Both the position numbers and the translations under genes were made by a program. From positions 122,047 through 186,046 of the forward strand of contig NW_024068247.1 of NCBI RefSeq assembly GCF_009389715.1: a stretch of DNA of 64,000 nucleotides, read 5' to 3'. This document shows, one piece after another, positions 1 to 14,200 of this stretch; within the stretch, counting starts at the first letter, position 1; each line of letters opens with the position of its first letter. The notes under the pieces were generated by a model, which was given only the letters and a program-made list of their open reading frames with translations, did not search any database and had not been told where the DNA came from. The DNA is from Phoenix dactylifera (taxonomy: Eukaryota > Streptophyta > Magnoliopsida > Arecales > Arecaceae).

Positions 1-100
1 CAGTTTTGAATTGGAACTAAGCACAAAAAGCATAAAACTTCATGTCATTAGTACAGCAACATTCAAGAATACAAGGCGAAAATTTTGGGTAGAGGCACAC

Positions 101-3100
101 CTTAGATGAATCAAGCCCTAAACACTCAGCTAAACGTGCTGGGCTAGTGCCCTGAATGGAAGCACACAGACGTGATACCACAGGATGAATCTGCCAGAAA
201 ACCCACGGTTAAATATCTCAAATGATGGCACTTTGAAGATGAAAGACTGCACCAATAAAATGGGCAAATGTGAAGGAGAAACCTGTTGTGACAAGTAATA
301 ATCGATGTCTATCATCCATTCGCCACTGTCCCTTTTCAGCTCCTCAGGATGCCTAGCCCTTTGAGCTATTCCTGATGATGGACCAGAACTGGTACCCTGG
401 ACAAAAATAAAAACAAAAGGAAGGCTAATTTTAGATGGATTAATGATACTAAAATGGCTACTCACTTGACCTCATTTGGTAGTTAATTATAGGGCAATTC
501 TGACAAGAAATAGGACAGGCTTCTCTCTACTATAGATTTAGCATGATGCCGAAGCTGCAGCTAGTAATATCTAATCCACCAAGATGATAGCAGAGCATTC
601 CATTATTCTCTAGCTACCTTATCGAGCGCCTAACCAAAGCATGGCTCACTGCATATACAGCAATTAGATATTGTGATGTAATACCTGCTGGCAGCAAATT
701 ATATAAGGAACTGTATCACCAGCAGAACAGCCTGAGTAACCATTTTGCTTCAACCTTAGAGCCACCTAAACAAAATATTAGAACCATGTAAGATAGATGT
801 GTGAAAATCCCAATTAGAAAAATATCAATCTTATAAACAGATAACTGACCTGCACATGAGGTTGGTTTTTAGCATCTGGATAGTCTTCTGGTGGCTTTGT
901 CAAACTCTTTGTGATAACATATTTTTCTAGTTCTATTGCACCATTCCTCATCTCCTCCTGCACCTGCATACAAAGGAAAGTACTGACAATGATGTCAAAA
1001 GGTCAAAAGATATTCTTTTCTTTTTCAATGATGTGAAAGCTTTTCGACAGAGGGTGAGCCTTGGTACAACAGTAAGGTTGCTCCATTGTGACCTGAAGGT
1101 TACAAGTTTGAAACACGGAAACAACCTCTCTGCAAAAGGCTGCCTGCATCTGGCCTTTGCAGACCATGCAATGGCGGAAGCCTCGTGCATTGGACCACCT
1201 TTTTTTCAAAGCTTTTACATGAGAAAGTAACATGCAAACATTGGATCATACCAATCATCAGTTCAGTAAATCACAGCCATGACAAATAAATTGCATAAAG
1301 TAAATTATGAAGTATGAATGCTGCAAAGATTTCTCCATGACGCATGTATTTGCTTACCTCCATAAGAGAACTATGAATCGACTCGACAACATCTTCACAT
1401 GTCCTGCAATAATAGGAAGTCAGATGGAAATCAAAAGTAGACTTTTTTGAGGATTTTCCTGAATATAAACTATCTTGCTCTGAATTTCTCATCATGTCAT
1501 GGACAAAATGTAAATAAATGCATACCCTCCAGATAAAATCTGGCTGAGGCAGAAATCCCCTATTTCCTTTGATAATAAACTCCAGTCACGCCGTACCATG
1601 TCAAGACCCTTGCGTTCAATGACCTGCCTCATGCATGATATAGTCAATTGGACTTAAAACTCAATAGGTTCTAAGAAGCAAAAGGAGTCAAATATTCAAC
1701 TTCAACCTCATATGGTGTCCCATCCTTAAACAGCACTTTCACAGCAGCATATTTTTTCTTTTTAAGAAGCAGCATTCTCTTGTACAGACCATCGAGATCA
1801 ATCTCCAGATAGCGATATTTTTTGTTGACCTAGATAAGAAACAGGTGTATTTAGTGACATCCAATATTTTGCATGTCTAATACATGAAACTTTTCATTCA
1901 TTCTGTGAAATCTCCATTAGTGGCCTATCACAACTCATTTCCTATAACAAAACCATAAAGGAAAACATTGTCTTTCACTTTATCAAACACAAGCCTCACC
2001 TCTTGCATGACCTTCCCAGCAATAGCTTTTGCCTTAGCAATGTCGTCTAATCCACTATAGATCATTATAGAATCTGTATCCCCATAAATTACCTGTTCAA
2101 AATCCAAAAAGTACACCAGTAAATAGAACAAATTCTTTACTGAAGTTCTTCATACTTAAATGTGTTTATTGCCGAGTCCTTAAAGCTGCATCTTTGATAA
2201 GCAATCAGCAGATCGTGCATTGCTACACATCATGAGCATGTTTGGTGCATGTTAACGACCAAGGGACAAGCAGCTGAATTGATATGAAAGATGACGAAAT
2301 TCTCTGATGGACAGTTTAAACTCTGTGTTTGTGTGTTTGTGCAAGTGAGAGAGAGAGTGGGGGAGAGTGAAGGGGTTAGGTGGATGGTCCCATCTCATGA
2401 GAAAGGGGTGTGCATATGTGACAACTATAAGAGAAAGGAAGGATCTATAGGGCTATGGTATTGATGATGCAAAAGGTTTGGTGGACAATTTTCATCAATT
2501 CACAGGAAGAAGGGTTTAGGCAGCTTTGCTCTCCTATGAGTGGGAGACAACAGCAATAACAAGGGCAAGGATGGTGAAAATCAGCATTTATTTGTGTAAC
2601 ATTTCAGAAGGCCAACATGACTATGGTTTTCCTTGTATGGATCAAGAATAGCATTTTCAAGGAAAATTGATTAGGGTGAAAGTTTGAAAGGGGTCGTAAG
2701 TTTAAGATACATATGATAATGTTTTACTTAACCTCACTTGTATTATTATTATGTGAATCTCCACTTAAATAAAAAAAATAAAAATCATTCTCTAAATCAT
2801 CAGTTTTCAAATCCTTCAACACACTATAGGAACATGTAGAGAAACGCAATCTAGTTTCAAAGCATGCTCAAAAAATTTCAATTGGTTTCTTGGTGCTTCG
2901 TCACAAAATCGAGCCAGAAGTTTATAGTGGAATTGCTTGAATTTTACAACCAAGGATTGCAAGCAGAATGTTGGAGGAAGAGGAAAAAAGATGTACCTCC
3001 AAGTTCAAGTTGTTCTGAACTAGATCAACAGTACTTTGCAAGATTTCCCTTCCCTGCAAAATGCATGCATTGCATGAATGAATCAGCACAAAACTTATCT

Positions 3101-4908
3101 TCAAACTCATTAAATGTGTTCCAATGCCCAATAGTGTGAAACCTATGCAGAATAAAGCAAAATTTCTCACTTGGAGTGTTATCAGCTCAGCAAGTGGTTT
3201 CGCATAGAATCTGGAATTTGAAAAGCCCAAGCATCCATACATGCTGAAGCAAATTGGTTAAAAGGAAAGCCCATTCTTAGAATTGTAAGCAAAGCCAAAG
3301 TGCTAAAATTTGAACACTGGGAACAATTGCCAAACCTGTTGGCAGTAAGCTTCAATGCCTGCTGTTGAATATCAAGTTGCTGAACTTTGAGACCAGAAGC
3401 AGTCTTGAGCCATGACTTAACCATTCTTCTTCTCTCAACCAAATTTCTCAATAACTAAAATCAACACATATACAAACTAAATGGAATAAACCATAAAACT
3501 TGCACATAAGATTAGGTAGCACCAAATTATTTTCAAAACATTAAACATAATCTCCACAACAAGCCTAACAACAACGCAAATGTCCACAAATTATCATCAT
3601 AATAAGATACACAAACTTTTTAAAAATTATTGAATTATTCTTGACTGCTAGAGACGTTAAATTATTCTAAGAATAATTTGTCAGATTGTGATTTACTTGT
3701 GAATATATCACATAATTTGCAAAATCTGCAAATAAATCATGAATTATGAATTATTATTGATAATTTATCATGAGCAGAAACACCAGTTCACATTCAAGGT
3801 CTGAGCCACTGATCTAATTGAGAAAATAAAGGAACCCCTTCGACCCATTGAACTCAAATAATACAAGAATAAAATAATAAACAATAAAAATTTTAGAAAG
3901 TAGTACAAGTCCTTTGCTTTTATTAATTTTTCATGATCCATAAGTTGTGGTACATATCATGGATGGAAAGTATAGTTTATGCTCTTTGTTTTCACTCCAC
4001 CTATTGGGATTCTAGTGGGTAGAAAGTAGAGTATATGCTCCTTCCCATTCTCCAAAACCATGGCATATGTCCTCAATTTATACTAGTGAGATCCTCGTTA
4101 TGATTCAGATTTCTCTTCTAGTTGAAAGAGAAGTTAGAAGTTTTCTAATATTGTATAGAGATCCACTCTCTTTATTTGAGTTGGATTTCTCTTCTAGTTA
4201 GAAGAGAATGAAAACTTCCCTCTTTTTATGCTAATGAAGTCCAGTCCAAATCGGATTGGATTTATCTTCTATTTAAAACAGGTTACAAATTACAAAAATA
4301 ATTTAAAGAATTTTCAAATTGGTAGAAGCTAGATTCTGGCACTTAAATCAACTTCGCCTTTAGTTGCATTGCCAAATTCTTCCTGGATTATAAGTTATGG
4401 CTTTCCGAAGTTTCAGTACTTGGTGGAGACTTGGATGTGGCAAATTTTGCTCCCAAGGTTTTCCAGATCTATATGTAGTGGCCAAATTAGTTCGCAACAG
4501 GTTAGACAATCCTTCTACATCAGTCACTTAGGTGGACTGCAAACACAAGAATTGGAGATTTGACTGTTATTGCATTAGAAATAGTATTTTTTTCCTAAAA
4601 GGGAAAAATAAAGAGTTGGGACACCAGAACAAACTCTAACCCCCTCTATCCTCCTAAATCTATTCTCTCTCCCTCTTTCTCTTCTTCTCATCCTCCCACA
4701 AAGCCACACTTTCGCCTCTTTTCTACCAAATTCAATCCCTCATGAGGGACTCATGGGGGCTACACCATAGGACACCAAACTCTTTAGTTCCAAGTTCTCC
4801 TTTCTACCAAATTCAGGACCCCATTAAGGACTCATGAGAGCCATACCATAGAGCACCAACTCTCTAGTTCAAGTCACACGTGCACACACATACATGTATG
4901 CATGCATA

Positions 4909-4990
<82 letters not shown>

Positions 4991-5186
4991 TATGCATGCA
5001 TACATGTATATATATGTATATATATGTATATGTATATATATGTATATGTATATGTATATATATATGTATATGTATGTATATGTATATGTATATGTATGTA
5101 TATGTATATGTATGTATATATATGTATATGTATGTATATATATGTATATGTATATATATATGTATATATATGTATATATGTATATA

Positions 5187-5219
<33 letters not shown>

Positions 5220-8200
5220 ATATATATATATATATACATATATATACATATATATATATGTATATATATATATATAGATGTACACATGTATGTATGTATG
5301 TATGTATGTATGCATGCATGCATGTTCATGATTTTTTACCTTTAAACATTCTGAAGTCCAAGATTCTTCTGAACTTTCTCTAAATATGCGGATTTTTTCC
5401 AAATTCCAAACTTCTCAGCCTTGCCAAGTTATTTCCAAATGGCGAACTTGTGACTTATCATGCAAGTGGCTTGATTAACGAATCAGCAGGCCACCTTGAG
5501 CAACAAAATAGACCCATACTAATTTATCTTTTCTATGCATTAGTTGACTTAATTTTTGTTCAAGAACTGTGTTTTTTCAAAAAAGTAAAGAATGTGGAAT
5601 GCAGTAAGTAGCTAAGAATCAAAATTCTCGAAATTTTTAGTTAGAGCCCAAGAAGCTTGATCCGTCACAGCCGGGTGATCATTTTCCATGTCAAGTCCTG
5701 GAAATCTTAGAGACAAGAGCAATAGAAAAGCCTACAAAGAATCTAATAAGCAATGACAAAGCAAAACAAACTCCTTGTAACCCTAACAACATTGGCATTG
5801 AATGATTTGGTTAGTCCATTAAGGGTCATTGGTTACAAATGGATGTTCCCACAAAACATAATGACCTAACGGTCCTAACCATAAGGCACAATATATGTGT
5901 TCTGAAGCACTGTGAGAAACTCCACGACTAACAACTTTTGTTATGAATTTAAAGGAATGCATGGTATCTTAAATTATAAAATAGAGCATGTTGATATACA
6001 AAGAAGAGTGTTCTATACATAATACCAGAGAACATATAAAAAATTAGAACATAGAAGTTTGTGGCCTCATGGAGAAAAATTATAAAATAACCAACCAGGA
6101 AGCTCAGCATTGAAACAAAAAGTATGTGCATGTCTTCTGGCTTGGCAAATCTATGGAGAACCATCAAAGTATCCTTTTTTGATAATTAATTAGTGAAGTA
6201 ACTCTCGAGTATGGAAAATTGGAAATGAAGAAATGGTTAACCTTAGATGTTAAGGCAAAAGTGACCAAGTACTCACAACAAAAAGTTGTCACTACATAAT
6301 GGTTATTTGGGAAGATACCTCAGGTAAAACTCCAGTAGTTTTTGAAGATGGTAGACTAGGAATTTGACCATCAGGAGATCGTTCAACTGTAGTGAAGCAA
6401 ATGTTGTATTCCTGTTGAGAAATTACAAATTACATGTCAGGGACATTAACCATGGCATCAAGGCAATAGCAACCTACCAGATAAGCAGACAACTGCATAA
6501 GAAACTCCATAGAAAGTTTGCATCTAAAGCTAAAATACCTGAATAATTGAAGGATAAAGACTGTTAAAGTCCAGGAGTAATATATACTTGTCATATAAGC
6601 CCTTTTTAGGTTCCAAAACCAAGCCACCAGAGTAGGCAGGACCTTTTTTGCTTTTTCCTTGATCAATATGCAGTGCACCATTGTCCAGAGAAACATCATT
6701 CACATTTAAGTCATCAGCATCCTCACCATCTATACCAGCATTTAGTTTTCTCTTTGTAGTGCTTGATTCTTTGTTGCGTGCAGAAATCTTGTCTGGCACG
6801 ATGTACTTCTTTGCATGAAAAGAATGCAACAGAAGGTACTCCACCCTCTGTGCTCTAGCACCCTGAAGATGTGGCATGTGATAAACAGTATTTTGGTTAA
6901 GCTTCAGATGATTAGTTATGATCAATAAGACATGAGAATATACCTGAAGAGTTTTGCCCCAAAGATTGCCACTGATATTAGTTAACTGCCGAGAAAGAGG
7001 AAGAACGCTCAAATGGAACATAAGTTCCAGAGATAGCCAGGCATCAGTCTCACCATATTCAACCTACTTCCAAGTAAGAAATCATCATTTAGCATAACAG
7101 AATGCTGAATCCAAAGCAGTAGGCAGATTCTAGAAATTCATGTTTTACTGGAAAAAAATGCATAACAAGAAAAATGTCATTCTGTTTGAAACCTACCAGT
7201 TCAAGAAGCGCTCCTGATGTTTGGAACATGGCAGGAATATCATGCGGAGAAATCTCCTTTCTGTCTTTTTTGAGTTGTGTTTTCGCAAGTTGGGTCAGAG
7301 AATAACTTACCTAAAATGGGAAACATATATAAGAAGGATGACAAAAATGGGCAACTTAAGCCTTACCTGATAGAAATTTTAAATCTAACAAACCTCCTTC
7401 AAAAGATCGCGTGAGCACAGATAGGTATCACATAGGAGACGACCTGCAATGCAGGACATGATTCCAGGACTAGCACCAGATCCATATAGAACATTTCCTT
7501 TGGTGAGCTTTGGCATCACAGAACGTTTAAGGCGACCAATCTTGGACCACATGCTACTTGGCACCTTACTAGCCTGCATTGAGGGCGGGAACAGGCATTC
7601 CTCTTGTAATTAACTGGTTATCCAAAGAATGAGTGAAATAAAAACTGCATGCAGAGAAAGTTCTGCTACATAAACACAGTGCAAATATGCATGAGAAGGT
7701 TTTAGAAGAAGCAAGGAGAAAAATATGATTGACTGAAGAACATGACTACAAAGAACTGAAAGTGAGTTGGGCCCTGCCCAACTCTTTTTCTCAAAAAAAA
7801 AAATTATAAAAAAAAATAAAATAATTACAGCTGGAAAAATATTGGTCCATCTTGAACATAAGTTTACTCAAAATCTAAATATGGGAATAGGGGCTTCAGA
7901 ACATGTCATTTTCAGATGGAAGCACATTACTGGTTAAAATAGTGAGCTTCACATAATAGCCAAACCTGAGCTCGGTGGAGAAGCACATCAAGGTCAAAGC
8001 CTGAAATATTGTGCCCAACAAGAATATCACCGTCCAATTTGTTCAGTTCAATCATCAAACGATTTAACAAGGCTCTTTCACTGCAACAGATGCAAAAACA
8101 CCAGCCTGAGTGAATGCAAACTAGCAGCATAAATGGCACCTTAAAGTAAAGCAAGAAAACAATGGGTACAAAAGATAAGCAAGAGTGAACCTGCTTTCCA

Positions 8201-11200
8201 GTGCCAAAACAGTTGCACCAGCTTTTGAATTTCTTTCAGAAACTTCCTTTGTGAGACCCATTGGAAATATACCTCCATCAAGTTTCCGGACAACAGTAAA
8301 ATGGCTAAGTGCACCCCTTCTCTTCCATTCTGATGCCAGCATAGGACCATCAATCTAAACATGTATGTTCCAGAACACAGGTGCATGAGAGAATGAATTA
8401 AATCAACCAAGCCATTAGTCATTGGAAAATAACATCGCAACTAGATAATGGCTCTAAAAGTTACAAGCACAAGATAGAAGATATTTTTATCCATTAGCAA
8501 AGAAAGTAAGACACACATCCTGAAGCTCAATTCAGTGCCTTACAATTGAATGCTCAAAGACATTAGCAGAACCTTTTACATACTTTTGCCTTGTGACAGC
8601 AGATGACAGAGGCTGACACTATCTCATTAGTGTTATGCTTTTCATTGATAATTGTTTTCAAATTTATTGCTGCAACAATCACTGGAGGAATTTCTAGCAA
8701 AATCTTTGAAGTAGAAACAGATATGTCCTTGGGACAATCCACAGTGATCTCAAATTTACACCAGCTGACCTGTTTCACAACTAACCACAAAAGTTAGTGC
8801 ATACTGATAATACACATGCATTGACATAGCAAACTAAGCAAAGGGTACGTAGTTCACAATAGGAGGAAAAAAAGAAAGGATCAAAACAAAATCTAAACGA
8901 AAGAGCAACAGGTAAATGAGAAATAGTACAAAATGGAGTTTAAGATCACACCCGCTGAGTATTTGGACAGCTCACAAATTTCGTAATTGACAACCAAGAT
9001 GGTCCCTTGATTTTCCTTTTGATCAGAAACAACTCCAAAGCACTGAAAACCAAGATTTCAGTAATTTTTTTCAACAATTGATGCATGAAATAAGTATTGA
9101 ACTTTTTTTCTTGAAGAAGAGATACAGATATCAACAAAGCTCAATTGTCGTGGACTAAATTTAATGCATTATTAAGATTCTAGTGCAACATTATGTCAAA
9201 AGCATCAACTTATGATAGCAAACTCCACATAAAGATTATGTAGCCCAAGTTTAGTCATGAGGCTTAAAAAGTCTAAGCCATGTTCTGCTAAGATGTCATA
9301 TAGAATTTGAGATTTGCTTCATATTAGCAGATTGATATAGCCACTATTTGAGTCCCCGCTGAAGTAAACCAACTTGGATTTGTGTCAAATGACTTGAACA
9401 GTATATTTTGATAGTGTTCATAGATTATAATCCCAGAGAAAATAATATAGGCAGTTATATTGAGTTATTTATCGATCATAGTATTCCTTCTGATATGTTT
9501 TAGACTTGGTTTCTTAAGACTTGAGAATAGGAAAAACGAAATAGGTGAAGTTGTCTTGCATGAAATGGCTATTCCCTGGAAGCATCTCCATCTTGTTTGG
9601 TTGCATTTTCTTAATATCAAGTAACAATGACTGGAACAAATTTGCACTTCGTTTTCAAAGGACAGGAATAAACTTGGTAGATGGAACAATGATAAACAAG
9701 TGATAGCCACCTAGCCTATGGAATAGCTACTTGAATTAATGGGTTTGACAGGAAGAAAAATAAAATAAGTCAGCACTTCTTCTAGTTGGCAATTAGACAG
9801 GGTAGAACATATACCACCCTTTACTCCCTCGGTCATTATTTCTTGAACCAAGTTGTACTTTTGAAATAGGGGGAAAAAGAACAAAAATTTTAAGTATTGT
9901 ACTTTCCACCACCATTAGCAAAAACATAGAAAGCCCAAATTACAAATATCACTTATCCATATTCAGTGTAGTAGCATGCTACCACACAAGATATGCCAAA
10001 CCGGTACCGGTAGGCATACCGTTCGGCTACCGGACCAATTCAGTACTGGTTTGAACCGAATCAAACCAGTACCACTGGTTCGCTCGTGCTGTGGTCAAAT
10101 CAGCCACATCGCATGCACTATGGTAAAAAAAATGAACCAGTGAGAACTGACCGGTTCGCACCAATTCCTAGCCATACCGTCCGTTCCATCCGATATGCAA
10201 CTAGTACTGGCCTATGAGGCCGGAATTGTTTTTTAAGGCCGAACCGGACCGGTCAGAGACCGGACCCATTCGGTACAGGCTGAACCGACCGGTACGGACT
10301 GGTTCAGCATTCTTTGCTACCACATAAGTCTACATAATATCCTACATTGACCAAAATTTGTAAGTCTACATACCATGGAAGAAAAAGAAAAGAAAATCAG
10401 TCAGCACAAAGTAAATCATCATTGAATTATATTTTCTTCTTCCTTTTAACTTTCGAAAGAAGGCACAAATCCAACCTCATCCACTGGCTGAACTTTGTTT
10501 ACTTCTTGTTTCCTTGGGCCTATAAAGAAAGAGAGCATGTGTTCCTTCCAACAACATAAATCTTTATCTTCATATCAAAATCTGACCTAATCTAGCATAT
10601 TGCTTCTTCAATTTGTCATATTCAATCTTACTAGCCCCAAAGAAGGTGTGCTCTTTCTATCATATCCTATGGGATGAGGTTGTCTCAGTTTTTTCATGGA
10701 GCAGGATGCGCCGCCTTCTCATCTCATCCCAAGACATGCCGATCAGGATGTTGGGATAATGGTGGGACAGTCCTGTCCGACAGTGAGGATGGTACTTTGT
10801 CTCGATGTCTCACAGGACGTCCTGTCGAAACTTGAGTCCTTGCTTGCTAGTTTCAAACAGTTTCTTGAATAAGCTCATAACTTGCATCATTTGATTGGCA
10901 GTAGAGCTGACCACGGGCCTTCTGGCCCGCCCAGCCCGGCCCGAAATTTTTCGGGCTTGGGCATTAAAAATAGGCCCATGGGTCGGGCCTGGGCAGAAAA
11001 AGCGACCCGACCAAAAAAATTGGGTCGGGCCTGGTCGGGCCATTCTGGCCCATTTCCAGATTCCAAACAAAGAAAAAATTGGGCCTGTCGGGTCGGGCCG
11101 AGCTAGACGGGCCTAGGACCAGATTTATAAAGTCGGGTCGGGCTTGGACAAAAATTTAAGCCCGACAGTCGGACCGGGCCGGGCCTGAGCATAGCCATCG

Positions 11201-14200
11201 GGCCTAATTTCTGCTGTAGAGCCCGGCCCGAGCCCGGCCCGGCCCGGATTTTGATCAGCTCTAATTGGCAGCATACCCCAACACAATGCCTATTGAAAGC
11301 AAAACAATGTATTATCCTGAAATCTCCCTCCAAAAGTTTTCATGGAAAAGGGTGCATTTCATTTTTTTCCTTTTCTCATGCAGATAAATTTGCTTAAGAT
11401 GCTTCCCATTGATCAAGATCAACCTTTTTCACTCACCAAAAACATTAGTGATATATAGAGAATAAAGAACAAAGAATAAAGTTCTGACCACCAAAGATAA
11501 CAACTTTGGTGTGTTAATATGGTTCTCCTTCGACATTGAAAAGAAAGGCCTGTCGTACTGGTCGGTACCGTACCATACAGTATACCATACCATATCGGTA
11601 CCAGACCAGTACGCAATCTCGTACCGTACCGATATTCAATATGCCTCGGCATCTCGTACCATATCGCGTACTAACATAATAATAGAATGGTACCGGTATG
11701 GGGTTTAGTACCGAGACAATGAACCTTGTTAGAAAATCTAAAAAGATTAGAAGCACAATAGATGTGAAGATGAGGATTTTTTTTTCTTGAAGTTTTAGCT
11801 TCATAGACCTTGTCTTTTATGAATCTTGAAAGTTGAAACCCTTAAATATGCTATTTTTATGGTTGAGATAGTTTCAAGACTAAAAAATTAAATTCATCTT
11901 AATCAAAATAAAATAGGAATGACTGCCAACTTTGACCAACATGTGAAGTCAGTCTTTACTCAGTTTGAGGCGTGATCGTTATGATTCCATTAAATCACAT
12001 GATGTGGTGGATAGCAATATTTTCAAAAAATTGAACCAGAGCAGCTGGTTGAGCTAATTGAACCATCCCAAGTCTGTGAATTCAAACCCTAAACTATTCC
12101 TCTATAAATAAAAATATAAAAAAAAACAGATTCCTATATAGAAATTATCTAAACTGCAGGTTAAACTAGTAACTGAGACATTTTTTATGTACAGAAATTT
12201 CAGGACTTACAATTTGATGGTGTGTTAGAGTGATCCTACATTCAAGATTGAGACCAGAATCTGCCAAACCGGTCGGTTCAGGCTGTACCGAACTAGTGCC
12301 GACAGCTACCGGTATGGTTCAGCTGTAAAAACTAGTACCGAACCGAAACCGGTGCGACCGGCACCGGTAGAAGCGGGGAAGAAGAGGAGGAAAAAGAGGA
12401 AGAAAGAAGAGAAGAAGAAGCGGGGAGGAAGAGGAGGAAGAAGAGGAAGAAAGAAGAGAAGAAGAAGCGGGGAAGAAGAGAAGGCAAGTACCGGAAAAAG
12501 GGGGACATCTCTTCCTTGCTCGCGGGCGGGACCTCTCTTCCTTCCTTGCTCGTGGGAGAACGGGGGGAACCGAGAAAGAGAGGAGAAGAGAGGAGAGAGG
12601 GGAAGAAGGAGGGTTCGGGAAGAAGAAGAAAGGGAGGAAAAAAATAAAGAAAGGGAAAAAAAACCCGCGCACGGGGCCAAGTGGGGAACCGAGCACGAGT
12701 GGGGAACCGTGAGCCCGCTCGCGCCCGCACACGGTTCCCCGCTCTGCCTCGATTCCCCGCGTGGGCTTTAAATGCCGCACAGAGTGGCATTTACTCTGTG
12801 GTAACGCGCGGGCGCGCGTCGGACGCATGTTTTTTTTTTCCTATTTCGACCGGTTCGGTACCGGTTCCGACCGATAGCGTACCGGAATCGATCTTCAACG
12901 GTACACTGGTACTATTGGTACCGCAGACCTTGATTGAGACACTGATTTCTTCTTCCTACCCGCTCCATAGCCTTGACCACCAGTCTTGACAGCTCAACAT
13001 CATGCTCAAGATTGTGTTAAAGGTTATTCCATGTTATTACTTACAATAGGTCAGACCTTTGTTTAGTTATTTGGGTGAACAGCTAAGTGGTTTATCTGCT
13101 AGCACAAAGAGAGTGGAATTATTTTAGGCATTTAGTTATATAATTTATAGTTCTAATATAATCTTAAATTATAAAAAATAATCAATTAGCATGTACATTA
13201 TATAACGATGATGTCACACTTCACCTCTCAGTGACCTGACGGTTGAGGTGCTGACACATAACTAGGTCACTTTTCCAGTTCCATCAGTACAACCCACACA
13301 TTCAGTTGTTGCAACCCAAGAGGAAGCAGGCAATCCATGATGAATTTAGTTCACTATTTGGCCGCAAGAATTTAGCATTTTTTTGGTTAATATTATGGAT
13401 CATTCAAGTAAGAGAGGAAATCTTTGTAATCTGCTAACAGCATAGTGCAGGCCAGCAGGAATACCTCAATTCTTCAGATTATCTATCAATTTGTTATTTT
13501 CACCCTTTTCTTTGTTAACCTCTTGGATCATAGGGTTGCACCAACCAATTTCAACATGGCTGGCTCAAACATTATTTGTAAGGTGCTTTCATAGCTTATT
13601 TTAAGCCAGTGCTAGTAAAGTGGCATGGTACCCCTGCTGCGCAATGATCAAGGTTAAAACCCTAGCTGATAAAGGACAATCACAGCAACCGGGGAAGTAT
13701 TTATGACCAGAGGAATGTAGAAAGAAATGTTGCAAACATGGTTATATTCTATCAGAAACTAGGGTTTAAAAATGCCATCAAAAACAGTAAGCTCCATCTA
13801 TATGAAATCACCTTCTTAAATAAAATTTTATGCAACAAAACATAAGATGACAAATTTGTATAAACAATCTGCAACATTCTACATTAAGGCATGCACAGGA
13901 CAGAGGTCTTAGTTGTTCTATATATGAAATAGACTTACTATGCCTTAAAAATAAGATTTTTAACTTTTGAAGTTTGTTTAATGCACATCTACTTTTACAA
14001 TTTTCCTTACATTAGTTATACTAAAATCTTGCAAAGAAACACAAAGTTGACTGATCAAACCTGCTGTGTGTTCCCAGTAATGCAAGGAAATGTTTTCCTT
14101 TAAGATCTGCAGGAAGTGGTGGATCCTGAAACCAATTGTTTGAAAGTGAGTTCTTAGATTTCAAGTACCGAAACATAAATAACAAGAACTTTCTTAAAGC

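Noticed and set aside
4864..5402. Overlapping ORFs of 93-177 aa on both strands rich in Tyr/Ile/His
   Set aside because: They are translations of the TA/TATG microsatellite, open in every frame; not genes.
10810..11333. Gly/Pro/Arg-rich ORFs
   Set aside because: Generated by the GGGCC-word MITE.
12306..12828. ORFs of 124-169 aa on both strands
   Set aside because: Ser/Leu/Phe or Lys/Glu/Arg runs from the purine-rich tract inside hAT-like copy C.
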